A DNA stretch of 64,000 nucleotides from Anaerolineales bacterium UBA2181. GTDB taxonomy: Bacteria; Chloroflexota; Anaerolineae; Promineifilales; UBA4811. This document shows positions 1 through 9,159 of this stretch, piece after piece (within the stretch, counting starts at the first letter, position 1; each line of letters opens with the position of its first letter). The DNA is taken from contig DCVT01000020.1 of NCBI GenBank assembly GCA_002328075.1, positions 6,673-70,672 of the forward strand. The letters run 5' to 3'. The notes under the pieces are model-generated. The model was not told the DNA's origin. It did no database searches and saw only the letters and a list, made by a program, of their open reading frames with translations. The position numbers and the translations under genes are program-made.

Positions 1-2
1 TC

Positions 3-233
3 CACGAAGGTGCCTTGGGCGAGACGGATGATCTGTTCGTGCGCCGCCCTTGGCGTAGGCGGGGTCTGGGGCGCGCATTGCTCGTCGGCAGCCTGCACCT
101 GTTCAAGGCGCGAGGGCTGACCACTGCGGGACTGGGTGTTGATGCTGAGAATGTGTCCGGTGCCCTGGGTCTCTATGAAAGTGTTGGCTTTCGGCCGTAC
201 CAGCGCTTGGCATCTTATCGCAAACCGATGTAA
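3..233 (+). CDS. GNAT-family N-acetyltransferase, C-terminal fragment
   Basis: Only the last 76 or so codons of this gene lie in the window; the frame is open to the left edge, so the true start is upstream. The fragment holds the acetyl-CoA-binding motif A (RRRGLGRALL, the R/Q-x-x-G-x-G/A pattern) followed by the motif-B region with N-A-x-x-LYE-x-x-GF, which ends most GNAT domains. The family transfers an acetyl group from acetyl-CoA to an amine; the substrate cannot be read from this part. It is followed by 260 bases without a gene and then by IS3 debris, so its operon context is lost. Confidence 0.85.
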   Translation, partial: HEGALGETDDLFVRRPWRRRGLGRALLVGSLHLFKARGLTTAGLGVDAENVSGALGLYESVGFRPYQRLASYRKPM

Positions 234-494
234 TTTCATCGGAATTGGTCGAGTATGTGCCGCAGGTTTGTGCGGCATCATCGGGATAGTTGGTTTAATG
301 AGCAATGTGAGCTGTGTCGAAAAGGCAACTGCCTGACACCGGCTCCACCTGACCGCCTTTGGCGTGGAATAGTGGCGGCCATTTTGCAGAAGAAGTGGTT
401 TTTTGCGGTCTTGTCTTGCTAGAATCGGCGGCAGGCGATCCATTCCGTTGGGCGGCAAATTGGCGATGAGTGAAAGGAGAAAACAGCATGGATA

Positions 495-1039
495 GTGTCA
501 GCATCTCCCAACCTGGTATTGGGCTTGGAAGTGGTTCGGCCCGATGAGGTGTGGGTTGCCGATCTCACCTATGTCCGCTTGCAGCAGGAGTTCGTGTACC
601 TGGCCATCATCATGGACGTTTTCACGCGTTGCATCCGCGGCTGGCATCTGGAGCGCCACCTCGGTCAGGAGTTGACCCTGACTGCGGGTGTGCCCTGCTG
701 GATCATGTGCCTGAGATCCATCACTCGGATCAGTGAGTCCAGTATGCCGCGACGGCGTACGTTGACCTGCTTCATGACTATGGCATTGCGATCAGCATGA
801 CAGATCGAGGACAGGCCTGGCAAAATGGGTATGCCGAACGGGTCATTCGTACCATCAAAGAAGCGGAGGTCGAGTTATCAGACTACCAGGACTACTACGA
901 TGCCTACGATCAGATCGGTCGGTTCCTCGACGATGTGGTCATGCACAAGCGCATCCACTCATCGTTGGGCTACCTGACCCCGGCCGAGTTTGAGAGCCAG
1001 CGGCTTGCTCGGCAGGATGTTGCAGAATTGTGTTCGTAA
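495..1039 (+). pseudogene. IS3-family orfB transposase relic (frameshift plus stop)
   Basis: Three reading-frame pieces add up to the catalytic core of an IS3-family DDE transposase. The first Asp is in WVADLTYVRL, the second in HHSDQ, and the Glu in NGYAERVIRTIKEAE, with the usual tail HSSLGYLTPAEFE. The frame changes near 680-695 and a TGA at 734-736 follows HHSDQ directly, so no full-length protein can be made. The N-terminal third and the orfA part are missing, and the relic abuts a second IS3 relic on the other strand. It is a dead copy. Confidence 0.85.
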
Positions 1040-1063
1040 GAACAGCACTTTTTGTGTCCAATC

Positions 1064-1689
1064 TCAGGGGCGCACTACTGTATGCCAGAGCCGCTCCACG
1101 AAGATGTTGTCCACCGACCGGCCGCGGCCGTCCATGCTGATCCTGCTGCTCGCCTCTTGCAGACAGGAGGGGAAGGCATGTGCTGTGAACTGGGCACCCC
1201 GATCGGCGCACGTGCTGGGTCATCTTGAGGTAGCCATAAAACGGCGCCTCAGTGTACTGGAGATCGATCAGACGCAGCAGGAGCAGGTTGAGTGGCGACT
1301 CCGTCGCCGGCTGACAATAGTAGGTCGACCGGTTCAACTTGATCAACTCGCATTGGCGTCGAACGCTGATCTCCGGCAGCGCAATCTCGATTATCGCGCG
1401 TCTGGCCTCAACTGTAACGGGCAGCTTTTTCAGCCACTCAAGGTCCACCTTCAGTCGCCCGATCTGCTCGTACAATTCTGCTTCTTGAGCTTCCCGTTGT
1501 TGCCGGGTCCTGCCACTGATGTACACCGTTGGGCCTTCCTCCAGCAGCAGCTTCTTCCACTGGCTGACCTGATTCGGGGTGCACGCTGTGATCGCTGGCG
1601 AGCTGTCTAATGGTCTGGAGACCGCCGACCGCTTTTAAGGCGACCTGGAACTTGAACTGGGCGTTGTTCCGTTGCCGTCTCTTGGTCAT
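1064..1689 (-). pseudogene. IS3-family orfA-orfB relic with internal deletion
   Basis: Reading leftward, the start MTKRRQRNNAQFKFQ is the HTH part of IS3 orfA. A frameshift near 1585 leads into the coiled-coil and orfB start (KVDLEWLKKLPVTVE, then NRSTYYCQPATES and FYGYLKMTQ). About 130 codons that should carry the first two catalytic Asp residues are missing, and the sequence resumes at ISMDGRGRSVDNIFVERLW, which carries the DDE Glu. It is a different IS3 copy from the one on the plus strand next to it and is clearly inactive. No terminal inverted repeats could be fixed by eye. Confidence 0.85.
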
Positions 1690-1939
1690 CCTCCTGTCCT
1701 CCACGAACAAGGTCTATCATATCCACCTTGGCTCGTGGTCCAGAAATCGGGGAGAACCTCCAAGTCCGTTACCCGGACATTGCGCTCGCTGGCATTGTGC
1801 TGGGCGGCTCGAACGGCTGCGTCGCGCACAAGTAGACCCAGTTGTTGGGGCTAATCAGCGCCAAGGGGTCGCGCCGAGAGTGTTGGGTTAGGCGACGGCG
1901 AGAGTTCCCCGGCAATGGCCGGGACGTGGAGTGGGAGGA

Positions 1940-2341
1940 TTATGCTTCCGAAATAACCTTCAGCCCGGCGATACCGGCAAAGTCACCGCCGTTGTGAGTG
2001 ACCCGAGGGCATCCGTGACGCAAGGCTGTGGCAGCGATCCAGGCATCCTGTACCGAAATCGGTTTGCCCAAACGCTGGCGATCAGCGCAGATCCGTCCCC
2101 ATCCCCGACAAAGCGCATGATCGCAAGGCACAATGACCTAGCTGCGCAATCTCTCCTCAAGCCGAGCCGGCCTTCGTTGTCCCCAGTTGCGCACATAGGC
2201 CCACTGGTACAGCTCGGCCACGGTCATTAACGAGACTGTCAGTGTCTTGCCTTCCAGTTGCGGGCGGTATGCCAGGGCACGAGTACCGCCCTTGAACATA
2301 AAGGACACCACATCGGTGTCCACGACGACGAAATCGTTCAC
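1940..2341 (-). pseudogene. PIN-domain toxin (VapC-like) with in-frame amber stop
   Basis: The frame encodes a PIN-domain ribonuclease of the VapC type: VVVDTDVVSF at the start carries the first acidic residue, TVAELYQW the second, and ISVQDAWIAATAL plus THNGGDFAGI the C-terminal acidic cluster. The likely start is the GTG at 2341, whose GTGA overlaps the TGA of the antitoxin gene by four bases. A TAG at 2138-2140 cuts the frame in the middle while the reading frame on both sides is intact, giving about 133 codons in total. One base change would restore it, so either a fresh nonsense mutation or a sequencing error is likely. Confidence 0.8.
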
Positions 2342-2646
2342 GCACTCACCTCGGCCGGATTCTGGCGTCGGCACTCACGAACGGCCGCCATGAAATCGTC
2401 TACCGATTCGTCCTCGGGCCAGCTGCCCAGTAACGCATCCAGGTCGTCCACCGGCGGGACACCCTGGGTTTCAGCCAGCATCTGCATGTCGGCGCCTTCC
2501 CAAAAGCCCAAGTCCGGCCGCGTATCAGGAAGAGCCTGCTCCAGGCCGGGCAGAACCTCCGCTACCACGCGCAGCCTATCGCGCGGTGGCAATTGGCGCA
2601 AGAGCTGCAGCACCCTCTCCGCGCTCACCGTACGAGTGTCCACCAT
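2338..2646 (-). CDS. Antitoxin of the adjacent PIN toxin, 102 aa
   Basis: This small protein is coupled to the PIN-toxin gene by a GTGA overlap, the arrangement expected for a type II antitoxin. The start ATG at 2646 has GGAGG four bases upstream; the longer open frame to 2730 has no such site. The protein is acidic, with a helical N-terminal half (SAERVLQLLRQLPPRDRLRVV) and a C-terminal part rich in Asp and Glu that ends in a basic helix, suiting the usual DNA-binding head and toxin-wrapping tail. No named antitoxin family is obvious; the role is inferred from size, overlap and position. Confidence 0.65.
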   Translation of the reverse strand: MVDTRTVSAERVLQLLRQLPPRDRLRVVAEVLPGLEQALPDTRPDLGFWEGADMQMLAETQGVPPVDDLDALLGSWPEDESVDDFMAAVRECRRQNPAEVSA

Positions 2647-2769
2647 ACCACCTCCGCAACCTACTTCGCTCCAACTGTACTCGACGGGCCTGGGAGGGCA
2701 AGATGTTGGGGGTCTAAGCGTATTCCCCACACGCGTACGGGTGGATCATCTCCGCGTGCTGATTCGCCC

Positions 2770-3069
2770 GGTGGTGCCGTCGGCCCGGCCGCATTTCTGG
2801 CGGCGGCAGGACGGGGTCGAGGTGGATTCGGTGATCGACATGGACGGCGCCGGTTGGCGGTTGACGCCAAGCGGTCGGACCGGTCCAGATTCCGCGATCT
2901 GACCGGCATTCAGACCTTTCTCAGCCGGCACCCCCGAGCAGCCGGCCGGCTGCCGATCCACGGCGGGCGCGAGATCCGGCGGATGGGTGAAAACATCCTG
3001 GCCATTCCGTGGCCCTTGATCACGGGAGCGGCTATCGGGCCGGCAAGCCCGCCTGACCGGACGGCCTGA
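2770..3069 (+). pseudogene. C-terminal relic of a DUF4143 P-loop ATPase
   Basis: Two frames read one after the other give the C-terminal DUF4143 region of the common AAA+DUF4143 ATPases. The first has HFWRRQDGVEVDSVIDMDG, matching the nuclease-like FWR...EVDLVI motif. The second continues with RRLAVDAKRSDRSR, DLTGIQTFLSRHPRA and RMGENILAIPW, the end of the domain. The frame change is near 2845. The Walker motifs and the rest of the N-terminal two thirds are absent. Function of intact relatives is poorly known; this copy is a remnant. Confidence 0.65.
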
Positions 3070-3127
3070 GCAGGCAAGCAGCGGAACGCCGCTGGAAACC
3101 CGGCTCGGCCGGCCGGACCGCGCCGGG

Positions 3128-4438
3128 TCAAAACCTGGCGTCGGCCGGCATTCCCATCTTGAGCAGCCCATCAGGGTTCGGCAGCCGGATCACCACCGCG
3201 TAGAAGGTGTTGAGGCGCTGCTCCACCGTGGTCACGTTGCGCGGCGTGTACTCGGGCTGGTCACCGATCCGGATCACGCGGCCCTCAAACGACCGGCCTG
3301 GAAAGCTATCCACGGTCACTCCGGCCGATTGGCCCAGCCGGACCTGCCCGATCCGGTTCTCCGGCACGTAGACCACCAGCGTCGTCTCGCTGAGATCCGC
3401 CAGCGACAGGATGGTGGCGACCGGCGCGGCCAGCTCGCCCGGCTGCATCGCCTGGCTCACCACGACGCCGTCCAGCGGGCTGGTGAGGGTGAGCAGCTCG
3501 ACCTGCACCCTGAGCGCGTTGGCCTCGGCCTCTTTCTGGGCCAGGGCGGCGCGGGCCACCGACACCTCCTGCACGGTGGGACCGGCCCGCAGGTCGTCCA
3601 GCCGGGCCTGGGCCACCTGCACCCCTGCCTCGGCGATCCGGTATTGGCCCTCGGCCAGGTGCGCCCGGGCAATCAACCCCAGCGGCTCCCGGCGGATGAT
3701 CCACAACCAGTTGAGCAGTGTCTGGGCGGCTTGCTGCTCGGCCTGCGCCGCCGCCAACGCCTCCTCGGCCGCTTGCACCTGCAGGTCGGCCGCCTGCCGT
3801 TCCCGCCCGCTTTTCTGGTCGCGCAACAGCTTTTCGCGCGCCAGTTGGGCCTCGGCCAGCTCCACCGCCTGCTCCGCCAGTGCGACCTGGGTGCGGGTCT
3901 GAGCGATCTGGGCGTCAAGCGCTTGCGGATTGTCGATCTCCCGTTGGGCATTCTCCCAGGCCCTGAGCGACCCATCGCGCTGGGCCTGCGCCAGCGCCAG
4001 GGCCGCCTGCGCCGCTGCCAGCACCTCGGCCTGCGGGCCGGCCTGGACCACCGCCAGGTCGGCCCGGGCGGTTTCGACGGCCGCTTCCGCCAGCGAGAGC
4101 TGGAGCAGCAGCGGGGTGGCGTCCAGGACCACCAGCACTACACCCTCCTGAACTGCGGCGCCGGCCGCAGCCCGCACCTCCAGCAGGCGGCCGCCCACCT
4201 CGCTGGCGACGCGGACCTGTCGGGCCTCGATGGTGCCCGAGGCCATCAAGGGTTCAGCGAGTCCGTCCGGAGCGGAGGTATCTGCCGCCCGCACCGTGAT
4301 CCACTCGGCCAGGTTGCCCGCCCCGCCGGTCTGGCATCCGCCGACCAGCAGCAGCACCGATGCTGCCAGAGCAACGCGCGCGCCGGGCCTCCTGATGGTG
4401 AGGTGCAACGGGTGGAGCCGAGACCGCTTGGGTTCCAT
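3128..4438 (-). CDS. HlyD/YbhG-like membrane-fusion lipoprotein, 436 aa
   Basis: This is the periplasmic adaptor of an ABC efflux system. After a basic start it has a lipoprotein signal with lipobox LVGGC near residue 35, then a barrel-sandwich (biotinyl-lipoyl-like) half, a long Ala/Gln/Glu-rich alpha-hairpin at about residues 110-290, the second sandwich half (SPLDGVVVSQAMQPGELA) and a beta-barrel that closes with the HlyD-type PNPDGLLKMGMPADARF. It is the last gene of the operon and starts five bases after the preceding adaptor gene, of which it is a diverged paralogue. Two adaptors in one operon may form a mixed assembly or serve two outer partners. No TolC-like gene is in the window. Confidence 0.85.
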   Translation of the reverse strand: MEPKRSRLHPLHLTIRRPGARVALAASVLLLVGGCQTGGAGNLAEWITVRAADTSAPDGLAEPLMASGTIEARQVRVASEVGGRLLEVRAAAGAAVQEGVVLVVLDATPLLLQLSLAEAAVETARADLAVVQAGPQAEVLAAAQAALALAQAQRDGSLRAWENAQREIDNPQALDAQIAQTRTQVALAEQAVELAEAQLAREKLLRDQKSGRERQAADLQVQAAEEALAAAQAEQQAAQTLLNWLWIIRREPLGLIARAHLAEGQYRIAEAGVQVAQARLDDLRAGPTVQEVSVARAALAQKEAEANALRVQVELLTLTSPLDGVVVSQAMQPGELAAPVATILSLADLSETTLVVYVPENRIGQVRLGQSAGVTVDSFPGRSFEGRVIRIGDQPEYTPRNVTTVEQRLNTFYAVVIRLPNPDGLLKMGMPADARF

Positions 4439-4443
4439 GGTAG

Positions 4444-6009
4444 TTACTGATCCTCAGGAGGTGCCAGGAGCACATCGGCCGGCATCCCCGGTTTGAGCAG
4501 GCCCAGCGGGTTGGGAATGCGGACGGTGACTGCAAAGACCAGGTTGGCCCGCACCTCCTGGGTGGCCACGTTGCGGGGGGTAAACTGGGCCTGATCGGCG
4601 ATATGGCTCACCTCTCCCGCGAACCGCTCCCCGGGGAAACTATCCACCATGACCTCGGCCTGCTGCCCCAATCGGATCCGCCCGATCCAGTTCTGCGGCA
4701 CGTAGACCACCAGGTTCAGCCGGGTCAGGTCGGCGATAGACAGAAGGGTCGCGCCGCGCGCTGCCACTTCCCCCGGGTGAGCAGCCACACTGATCACCGT
4801 GCCGTGCCGGGGCGAGAACAGCGACGCCATGTCGCGTTGTCGCTGGAGGGCAGACACGGCCGCCTGCGCCTGCGATACCCGCGCTTCCAGGGCCGCGATC
4901 TGTTCCGGGCTGGCGCCCGCCTGCAACGCTGCCACCTGGGCTTTGGCCGTCGCCACCTGGGCGTCGGCCTCCGCCAGAGCGCACAGCGCCTGGTCGGCCT
5001 GGGCCTCCAACGCCTGGGGATGCTGATACTGGGAGTACAGGGTGTACAGCGATCGCTGACTGCCCTCCTGCTGCGCCAGCGCCGCGTTCACCCCGACCCA
5101 CGCCTGCCACCACCGGTTGGGCATCAGATGCAGCTCCAGGGGCAGGTCCACCTCCACCCATTTGTAGAGCGTATACCTTCCCCCCTGGACCTGGAGCTCA
5201 TAGTCCCGAAACCGGTAGGTTCCGTCCGCAATCCCGGAAATCGGGTCCAGAATCTCGGGGGGTATCTCCACCGGCAGGTCATCAACCGAACCACTGGCAA
5301 CCTCCAACTGGCGCGGCCCGCTCCCCAATTCCACCTGCAACTCGTCGAATTTGTCTTTGCCCAGTTCGGCCGCATCCTTGAGCGCCGTCGCCTGGGCCAC
5401 CTGATGCTGAGCGGCCACCGCCTGCGCCTGGGCGACCGCGATTTGCAGGAGGATCTCCTGCGGGTTCTCCACCAGCGCCAATGTGTCGCTGACTGCTTGC
5501 CGGGCGGCCAGCCGGGCAGATTCGGCCTGCGCCAATTGTGCCTGGGCGATGGAGACCCGGCCCGGCCTAGCTCCGGCCCGGGCCTGCGCCAGGCCCGCCT
5601 GGGCGACGGCCACCAGCGCTTCGGCCGACTCGATCTGCGCCTCCAGTTGGCGGGCGTCCAGTTGGACCAGGAGTTGCCCCGGCGAGACCGAGTCCCCTTC
5701 GGCGACCATCATGCCCGCTATGCGCCCGCCCAACTCGCTGGCGATGGCCACCTGGTCCGCCTGGATGACTCCGGCGGCGCGCACTGCCTGGGCTTCGGCT
5801 GTTTGCGCGCCGCCCAATAGCTCCAGGACCGGCTGACGGAGTTCGGCCGGGAGCCGCGTGGCGGCCTGGCGGAGATATTCCCGCGGTTGCTGCCCCGGTT
5901 CGTAGAGGAACTGAAAAAAGAGCAACCCGCCCAGCACCAGCCCGATCAGGCCGGCCAGCAGGCGGTTGCGGCGTTGTCTCCCGGGTCTCGGCGGTGGCGC
6001 AGTGCTCAT
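4444..6009 (-). CDS. HlyD/YbhG-like membrane-fusion protein with inserted domain, 521 aa
   Basis: The start ATG at 6009 lies five bases after the stop of the ATPase gene; the open frame runs further upstream but only as a shadow of that gene. One N-terminal membrane segment (about residues 16-37) anchors the protein. The sandwich half SELGGRIAGMMVAEGDSVSPG, an Ala/Gln-rich hairpin, VISVAAHPGEVAARG and the closing PNPLGLLKPGMPADV are typical of HlyD adaptors. About 100 residues (roughly 215-325) that are not coiled coil, rich in aromatic residues and containing paired PEI/PPEI and YTLYKWVEVDLPLEL strands, are set into the hairpin. The usual length is 330-430 residues, so this insertion accounts for the excess. 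Confidence 0.85.
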   Translation of the reverse strand: MSTAPPPRPGRQRRNRLLAGLIGLVLGGLLFFQFLYEPGQQPREYLRQAATRLPAELRQPVLELLGGAQTAEAQAVRAAGVIQADQVAIASELGGRIAGMMVAEGDSVSPGQLLVQLDARQLEAQIESAEALVAVAQAGLAQARAGARPGRVSIAQAQLAQAESARLAARQAVSDTLALVENPQEILLQIAVAQAQAVAAQHQVAQATALKDAAELGKDKFDELQVELGSGPRQLEVASGSVDDLPVEIPPEILDPISGIADGTYRFRDYELQVQGGRYTLYKWVEVDLPLELHLMPNRWWQAWVGVNAALAQQEGSQRSLYTLYSQYQHPQALEAQADQALCALAEADAQVATAKAQVAALQAGASPEQIAALEARVSQAQAAVSALQRQRDMASLFSPRHGTVISVAAHPGEVAARGATLLSIADLTRLNLVVYVPQNWIGRIRLGQQAEVMVDSFPGERFAGEVSHIADQAQFTPRNVATQEVRANLVFAVTVRIPNPLGLLKPGMPADVLLAPPEDQ

Positions 6010-6014
6010 GGCGC

Positions 6015-6962
6015 TCACGCTCCCCTCGGTTTGACCGACGCGATGAACACATCCTCCAGGGTGGGTGCGATCCACTCGATGCCGACCACCCGAATACCCG
6101 CCTCCTCCAACAGCGTCCGGATGGCGGGCTGAAGGCGTTCGGCATCCGGAACCACCACGTGAAGCTGGGCGCCGTACAGGGCGATATCGTCGAGCGGGAT
6201 CTGCTTGCCGGTGAGGGCGGTCCGCAGCACAAGCATGGCTTTCTCGGCGGGGTCGCAGGTGACCTCGAGCACCTGACCCTGCATCTGGAGCGTCTTGAGT
6301 CGCTCGGGCGTGTCCAGCGCCACCAGCCGGCCGTCGCTGATAAAGCCGACTCGCTGGCAGAGCTCGGCCTCGTCCATATAGTGGGTGGTGACCATCACCG
6401 TTACTCCCTCGCGGGCCATGGTGTAGATGAGGTCCCAGAACTCGCGGCGGCTGATGGGGTCTACCCCCGCAGTGGGTTCGTCCAAAAAGACCACCGCCGG
6501 CCGGTGCACGATGGCACAACCCAACGCCAGCCGCTGCTTCCATCCACCGGAGAGACTGGCGGTGAGCTGGTGCTCCCGTCCCGTCAGGCCGGCCATCTCC
6601 AGGATCTCGGCGCGGCGGCGGCGGAGCGTCCGCCCGCCGAGCCCGTAGGCCTGGCCGTAAAAGCGTATGTTCTCTCCGGCCGTCAGGTCGTGGTAGAGGG
6701 TGAAAAGTTGCGACATGTACCCTACGTGGGCCTGCATCGCCTTGGCCTGGGTCGCCGGATCGTAACCCAACACCTGGCAGCGCCCGCTGGTAGGCCTGAC
6801 CAGCCCCAGCAGCATCCGCAGGGTGGTGGTCTTGCCGGCTCCGTTGGGCCCCAACCAGCCGTACACCTCGCCGCGCTGGATCTCAAAGCTGACGCCATCA
6901 ACGGCCACAAAGCCGCCGAACTGCTTGGTCAGGTCCTGGACCACAATCGCCGGCCGGCTCAT
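6015..6962 (-). CDS. ABC transporter ATP-binding protein, 315 aa
   Basis: An ABC-2 type ATPase with Walker A GPNGAGKTTT, signature LSGGWKQRLALG, Walker B VVFLDEPTAGVD and the switch His in TVMVTTHYMDEAELC. The Trp in the signature replaces the more usual Met/Gln. The C-terminal 80 residues form the small dimerisation/regulatory extension seen in drug-export ATPases. Its start overlaps the stop of the previous ATPase gene by four bases (ATGA). With that gene it corresponds to the two halves of E. coli YbhF, which is a single double-ATPase chain. Confidence 0.9.
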   Translation of the reverse strand: MSRPAIVVQDLTKQFGGFVAVDGVSFEIQRGEVYGWLGPNGAGKTTTLRMLLGLVRPTSGRCQVLGYDPATQAKAMQAHVGYMSQLFTLYHDLTAGENIRFYGQAYGLGGRTLRRRRAEILEMAGLTGREHQLTASLSGGWKQRLALGCAIVHRPAVVFLDEPTAGVDPISRREFWDLIYTMAREGVTVMVTTHYMDEAELCQRVGFISDGRLVALDTPERLKTLQMQGQVLEVTCDPAEKAMLVLRTALTGKQIPLDDIALYGAQLHVVVPDAERLQPAIRTLLEEAGIRVVGIEWIAPTLEDVFIASVKPRGA

Positions 6963-7948
6963 GGTACCCGCCTGTCGGCCGGATGATCCGGCGCCAATGC
7001 ATCCCGGCTTTGCCGCCGGATCAACCAGATGAAAGCCTCTTCCATGCGCGGCTCGATCTCCCGCATTCCCTGGCAGGTGATGGCCTGCGCCGCCAGGGCA
7101 GTCTCGATCTCGCCACGTCGCCGATTGGAGTCGTCAACCAGGACATGGAGCATGGATCCGTAGCTCTGAACCTCCAACACGCCCTCCAGGCCATCCACCA
7201 CGGGAGCGGCCCGTTGCCGGTCAGAGGGGGTGAACTCGAGCAGGCGTCCGGGAAGCCTTGCCTTGATGGCGGCCGGCGTGTCGCTGGCCACCAGCCGCCC
7301 CTGATACATCAGGCCGATTCGGTGGCAGCGTTCGGCCTCGTCCATATACGGGGTGCAGAAAAAGACCGTCAGTCGCTTTTCGGCCCGCAGGCTGGCCAGC
7401 AGGTTCCAGAACTCGCGCCGGCTGACCGGGTCCACCCCCAACGTGGGTTCGTCCAGGAGCAATACGCGCGGTTCGTGAACCATGCTGCACGCGAGCGCCA
7501 GCTTTTTCTTCATTCCGCCAGAGAGTTTTCCGGCCGGCCGGCCGGTGAAGCGACTGAGCCCGGCGAATTCCAGCAGATCGGGGATGCGCCGCTGCTGCTC
7601 GCGGCGGCTCACACCGTGTACCTGCGCGAAGAAGCGCATGTTCTCCATGACCGTCAACTCCGGCGGCAGCGCGAACTGCTGGGCGATGTAGCCGACTCGC
7701 TCGCGTATCGCAAAGGGTTCCTTCATCGAGTCATAGCCCAGGACGCTGGAGCGCCCGCCCGTGCGTCGCAGCAGCCCCAGGATCACCCGAGTGGTGGTGG
7801 TCTTGCCGGCGCCGTCCGGCCCGATCAACCCAAAGGTCTCGCCCGGCGCAACCTGCAGCGAGACATCGGACACCGCCGTCACCAGCCGCTTGCGGGTGTG
7901 GAACTGCTTTAGCAGGCCCTCAGTGGCGATGGTCGGCTCCTGGTGCAT
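6959..7948 (-). CDS. ABC transporter ATP-binding protein, 329 aa
   Basis: First of two ATPase genes in the operon. It has Walker A GPDGAGKTTTTR, where Asp replaces the usual Asn, the signature KLSGGMKKKLALA, Walker B VLLLDEPTLGVD, and CTPYMDEAERCHR, in which Pro takes the place normally held by the switch His (THYMDEAE in the partner). The missing His suggests a degenerate ATP site, so the two ATPases may work as a heterodimer with one main catalytic site, as in YbhF-type pairs. It is translationally coupled to the following ATPase gene. Confidence 0.9.
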   Translation of the reverse strand: MHQEPTIATEGLLKQFHTRKRLVTAVSDVSLQVAPGETFGLIGPDGAGKTTTTRVILGLLRRTGGRSSVLGYDSMKEPFAIRERVGYIAQQFALPPELTVMENMRFFAQVHGVSRREQQRRIPDLLEFAGLSRFTGRPAGKLSGGMKKKLALACSMVHEPRVLLLDEPTLGVDPVSRREFWNLLASLRAEKRLTVFFCTPYMDEAERCHRIGLMYQGRLVASDTPAAIKARLPGRLLEFTPSDRQRAAPVVDGLEGVLEVQSYGSMLHVLVDDSNRRRGEIETALAAQAITCQGMREIEPRMEEAFIWLIRRQSRDALAPDHPADRRVP

Positions 7949-7979
7949 CGGTCCTGGACTCCTCTGTCTCCGCCGGCGG

Positions 7980-9125
7980 TCAATCCAGCCGTTTCTGAAA
8001 GGTGCCGGCCGCCACGGTCATGACCACCGCCGCATAGATGGCCAGCACGACGACATCATTCTGGACAAACGACAGGCCAACCCCTTTGGTAAAGATGCCG
8101 CGGACGATCCGGATAAAGTAGGTGAGGGGGATCAGGTCCCCCACAACTCGGACGGCCATCGGCATCGTTTCGCGCGGGTAGATGAACCCGGTCAACAGCA
8201 GACTGAACAGCATCAGCAACACCGATACCTGCTGCGCCTCTTTCTGGGTCCGAGTGACCGTGGAGACCAGCAGCCCCAGCCCCAGCCCGCAGACGAGAAA
8301 GAGCACTGACAGGCCGGCAAACAGCCAGGGGTCGCCGCGAAAGGGGACGCCGAACCAAAAGACCCCCGCGAGGGTCACGCCCGACATCCCGAACGCGGCC
8401 AGCAGGACGTTGGGAACCATCTTGGCGATCATCAACTCCATCGGCCGGATCGGCGTGACCAGCAGTTGCTCCAGGGTCCCCAACTCGCGTTCCCGCACCA
8501 CCGCCATGGCAGTCAGATTGACGGTCATCAGTTGGAGCAGCATAGCGGCCATGGCGGGCACGATAAAGACCAGGTCATCCATGACCGGGTTGAAAAGGAT
8601 GTGGGTGGACGTCTGAATGGGCAACCTGAACAGCGCGGTGTCCACCTGGCTGCCCAGGCGGCCGACCTTTTCCGCCATCAACTGAAGGGCCTGGTCCTGG
8701 ACGACGGCGACCGCCGCGCTGTAGCCCGACTGCACGGTGAACGAGTCGGATCCGTCCAGCAGGATGAGCACCTGCCCCCGCCCGCGTTCCACCTCGGCCG
8801 CCAGGCCCGGCGGGATGACCAGCCCCGCTCGCACCCGCCCGCGGTCGATGGCGTCGATGACCTGCGCCTCATTCTCCAGGATCAGCTCGACGTCAAAGTA
8901 CCCGGAGAGCTCCAGCGCCTTGATCAGCTGCCGGCTGCGGACGTCCTGGCTCAGATCGGCGACCGCGGTGGGGATATGGTCTACCGTCATGTCCACCGCG
9001 TAGGCAAAGAGGAAAAGCTCGATAAAGGGGATCGCCAGCATGATGCCCAATGTGGTCCGGTCTCGCACCAGTTGGACCATCTCCTTGCGGATCAGCGCTG
9101 CCAGTCGCTTCAACCTGATGCCCAT
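7980..9125 (-). CDS. ABC-2 type permease (YbhR/YbhS-like), 381 aa
   Basis: Typical architecture of the ABC-2 export permeases: a cytoplasmic basic start (RLAALIRKEMVQLVRDRTT), one membrane segment, a large extracytoplasmic domain of about 140 residues, then five membrane segments beginning near residue 175. The conserved linker REREL-GTLEQLLVTPIRPMELMIAK lies before the second membrane block. It resembles the partner permease gene just upstream in arrangement and motifs, so the transporter is a heterodimer. Substrates of such systems include drugs and cationic compounds; the specificity cannot be read from the sequence. Confidence 0.88.
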   Translation of the reverse strand: MGIRLKRLAALIRKEMVQLVRDRTTLGIMLAIPFIELFLFAYAVDMTVDHIPTAVADLSQDVRSRQLIKALELSGYFDVELILENEAQVIDAIDRGRVRAGLVIPPGLAAEVERGRGQVLILLDGSDSFTVQSGYSAAVAVVQDQALQLMAEKVGRLGSQVDTALFRLPIQTSTHILFNPVMDDLVFIVPAMAAMLLQLMTVNLTAMAVVRERELGTLEQLLVTPIRPMELMIAKMVPNVLLAAFGMSGVTLAGVFWFGVPFRGDPWLFAGLSVLFLVCGLGLGLLVSTVTRTQKEAQQVSVLLMLFSLLLTGFIYPRETMPMAVRVVGDLIPLTYFIRIVRGIFTKGVGLSFVQNDVVVLAIYAAVVMTVAAGTFQKRLD

Positions 9126-9159
9126 GGCTATCTGCCGACGGTTCGTCCTGCGTATGGTT

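Noticed and set aside
2138..2140. In-frame TAG codons (also at 14759, 34081, 55106 and in istA and istB) as a sign of amber recoding
   Set aside because: Intact genes here end in TAG (for example the ICMT-like gene and the HEGGH protein), the positions replaced differ (Tyr, Gln and others), and most lie in relics with further damage.
3329..4450. 373-codon open frame on the plus strand
   Set aside because: Antisense of the adaptor gene; composition of a shadow and no motif.
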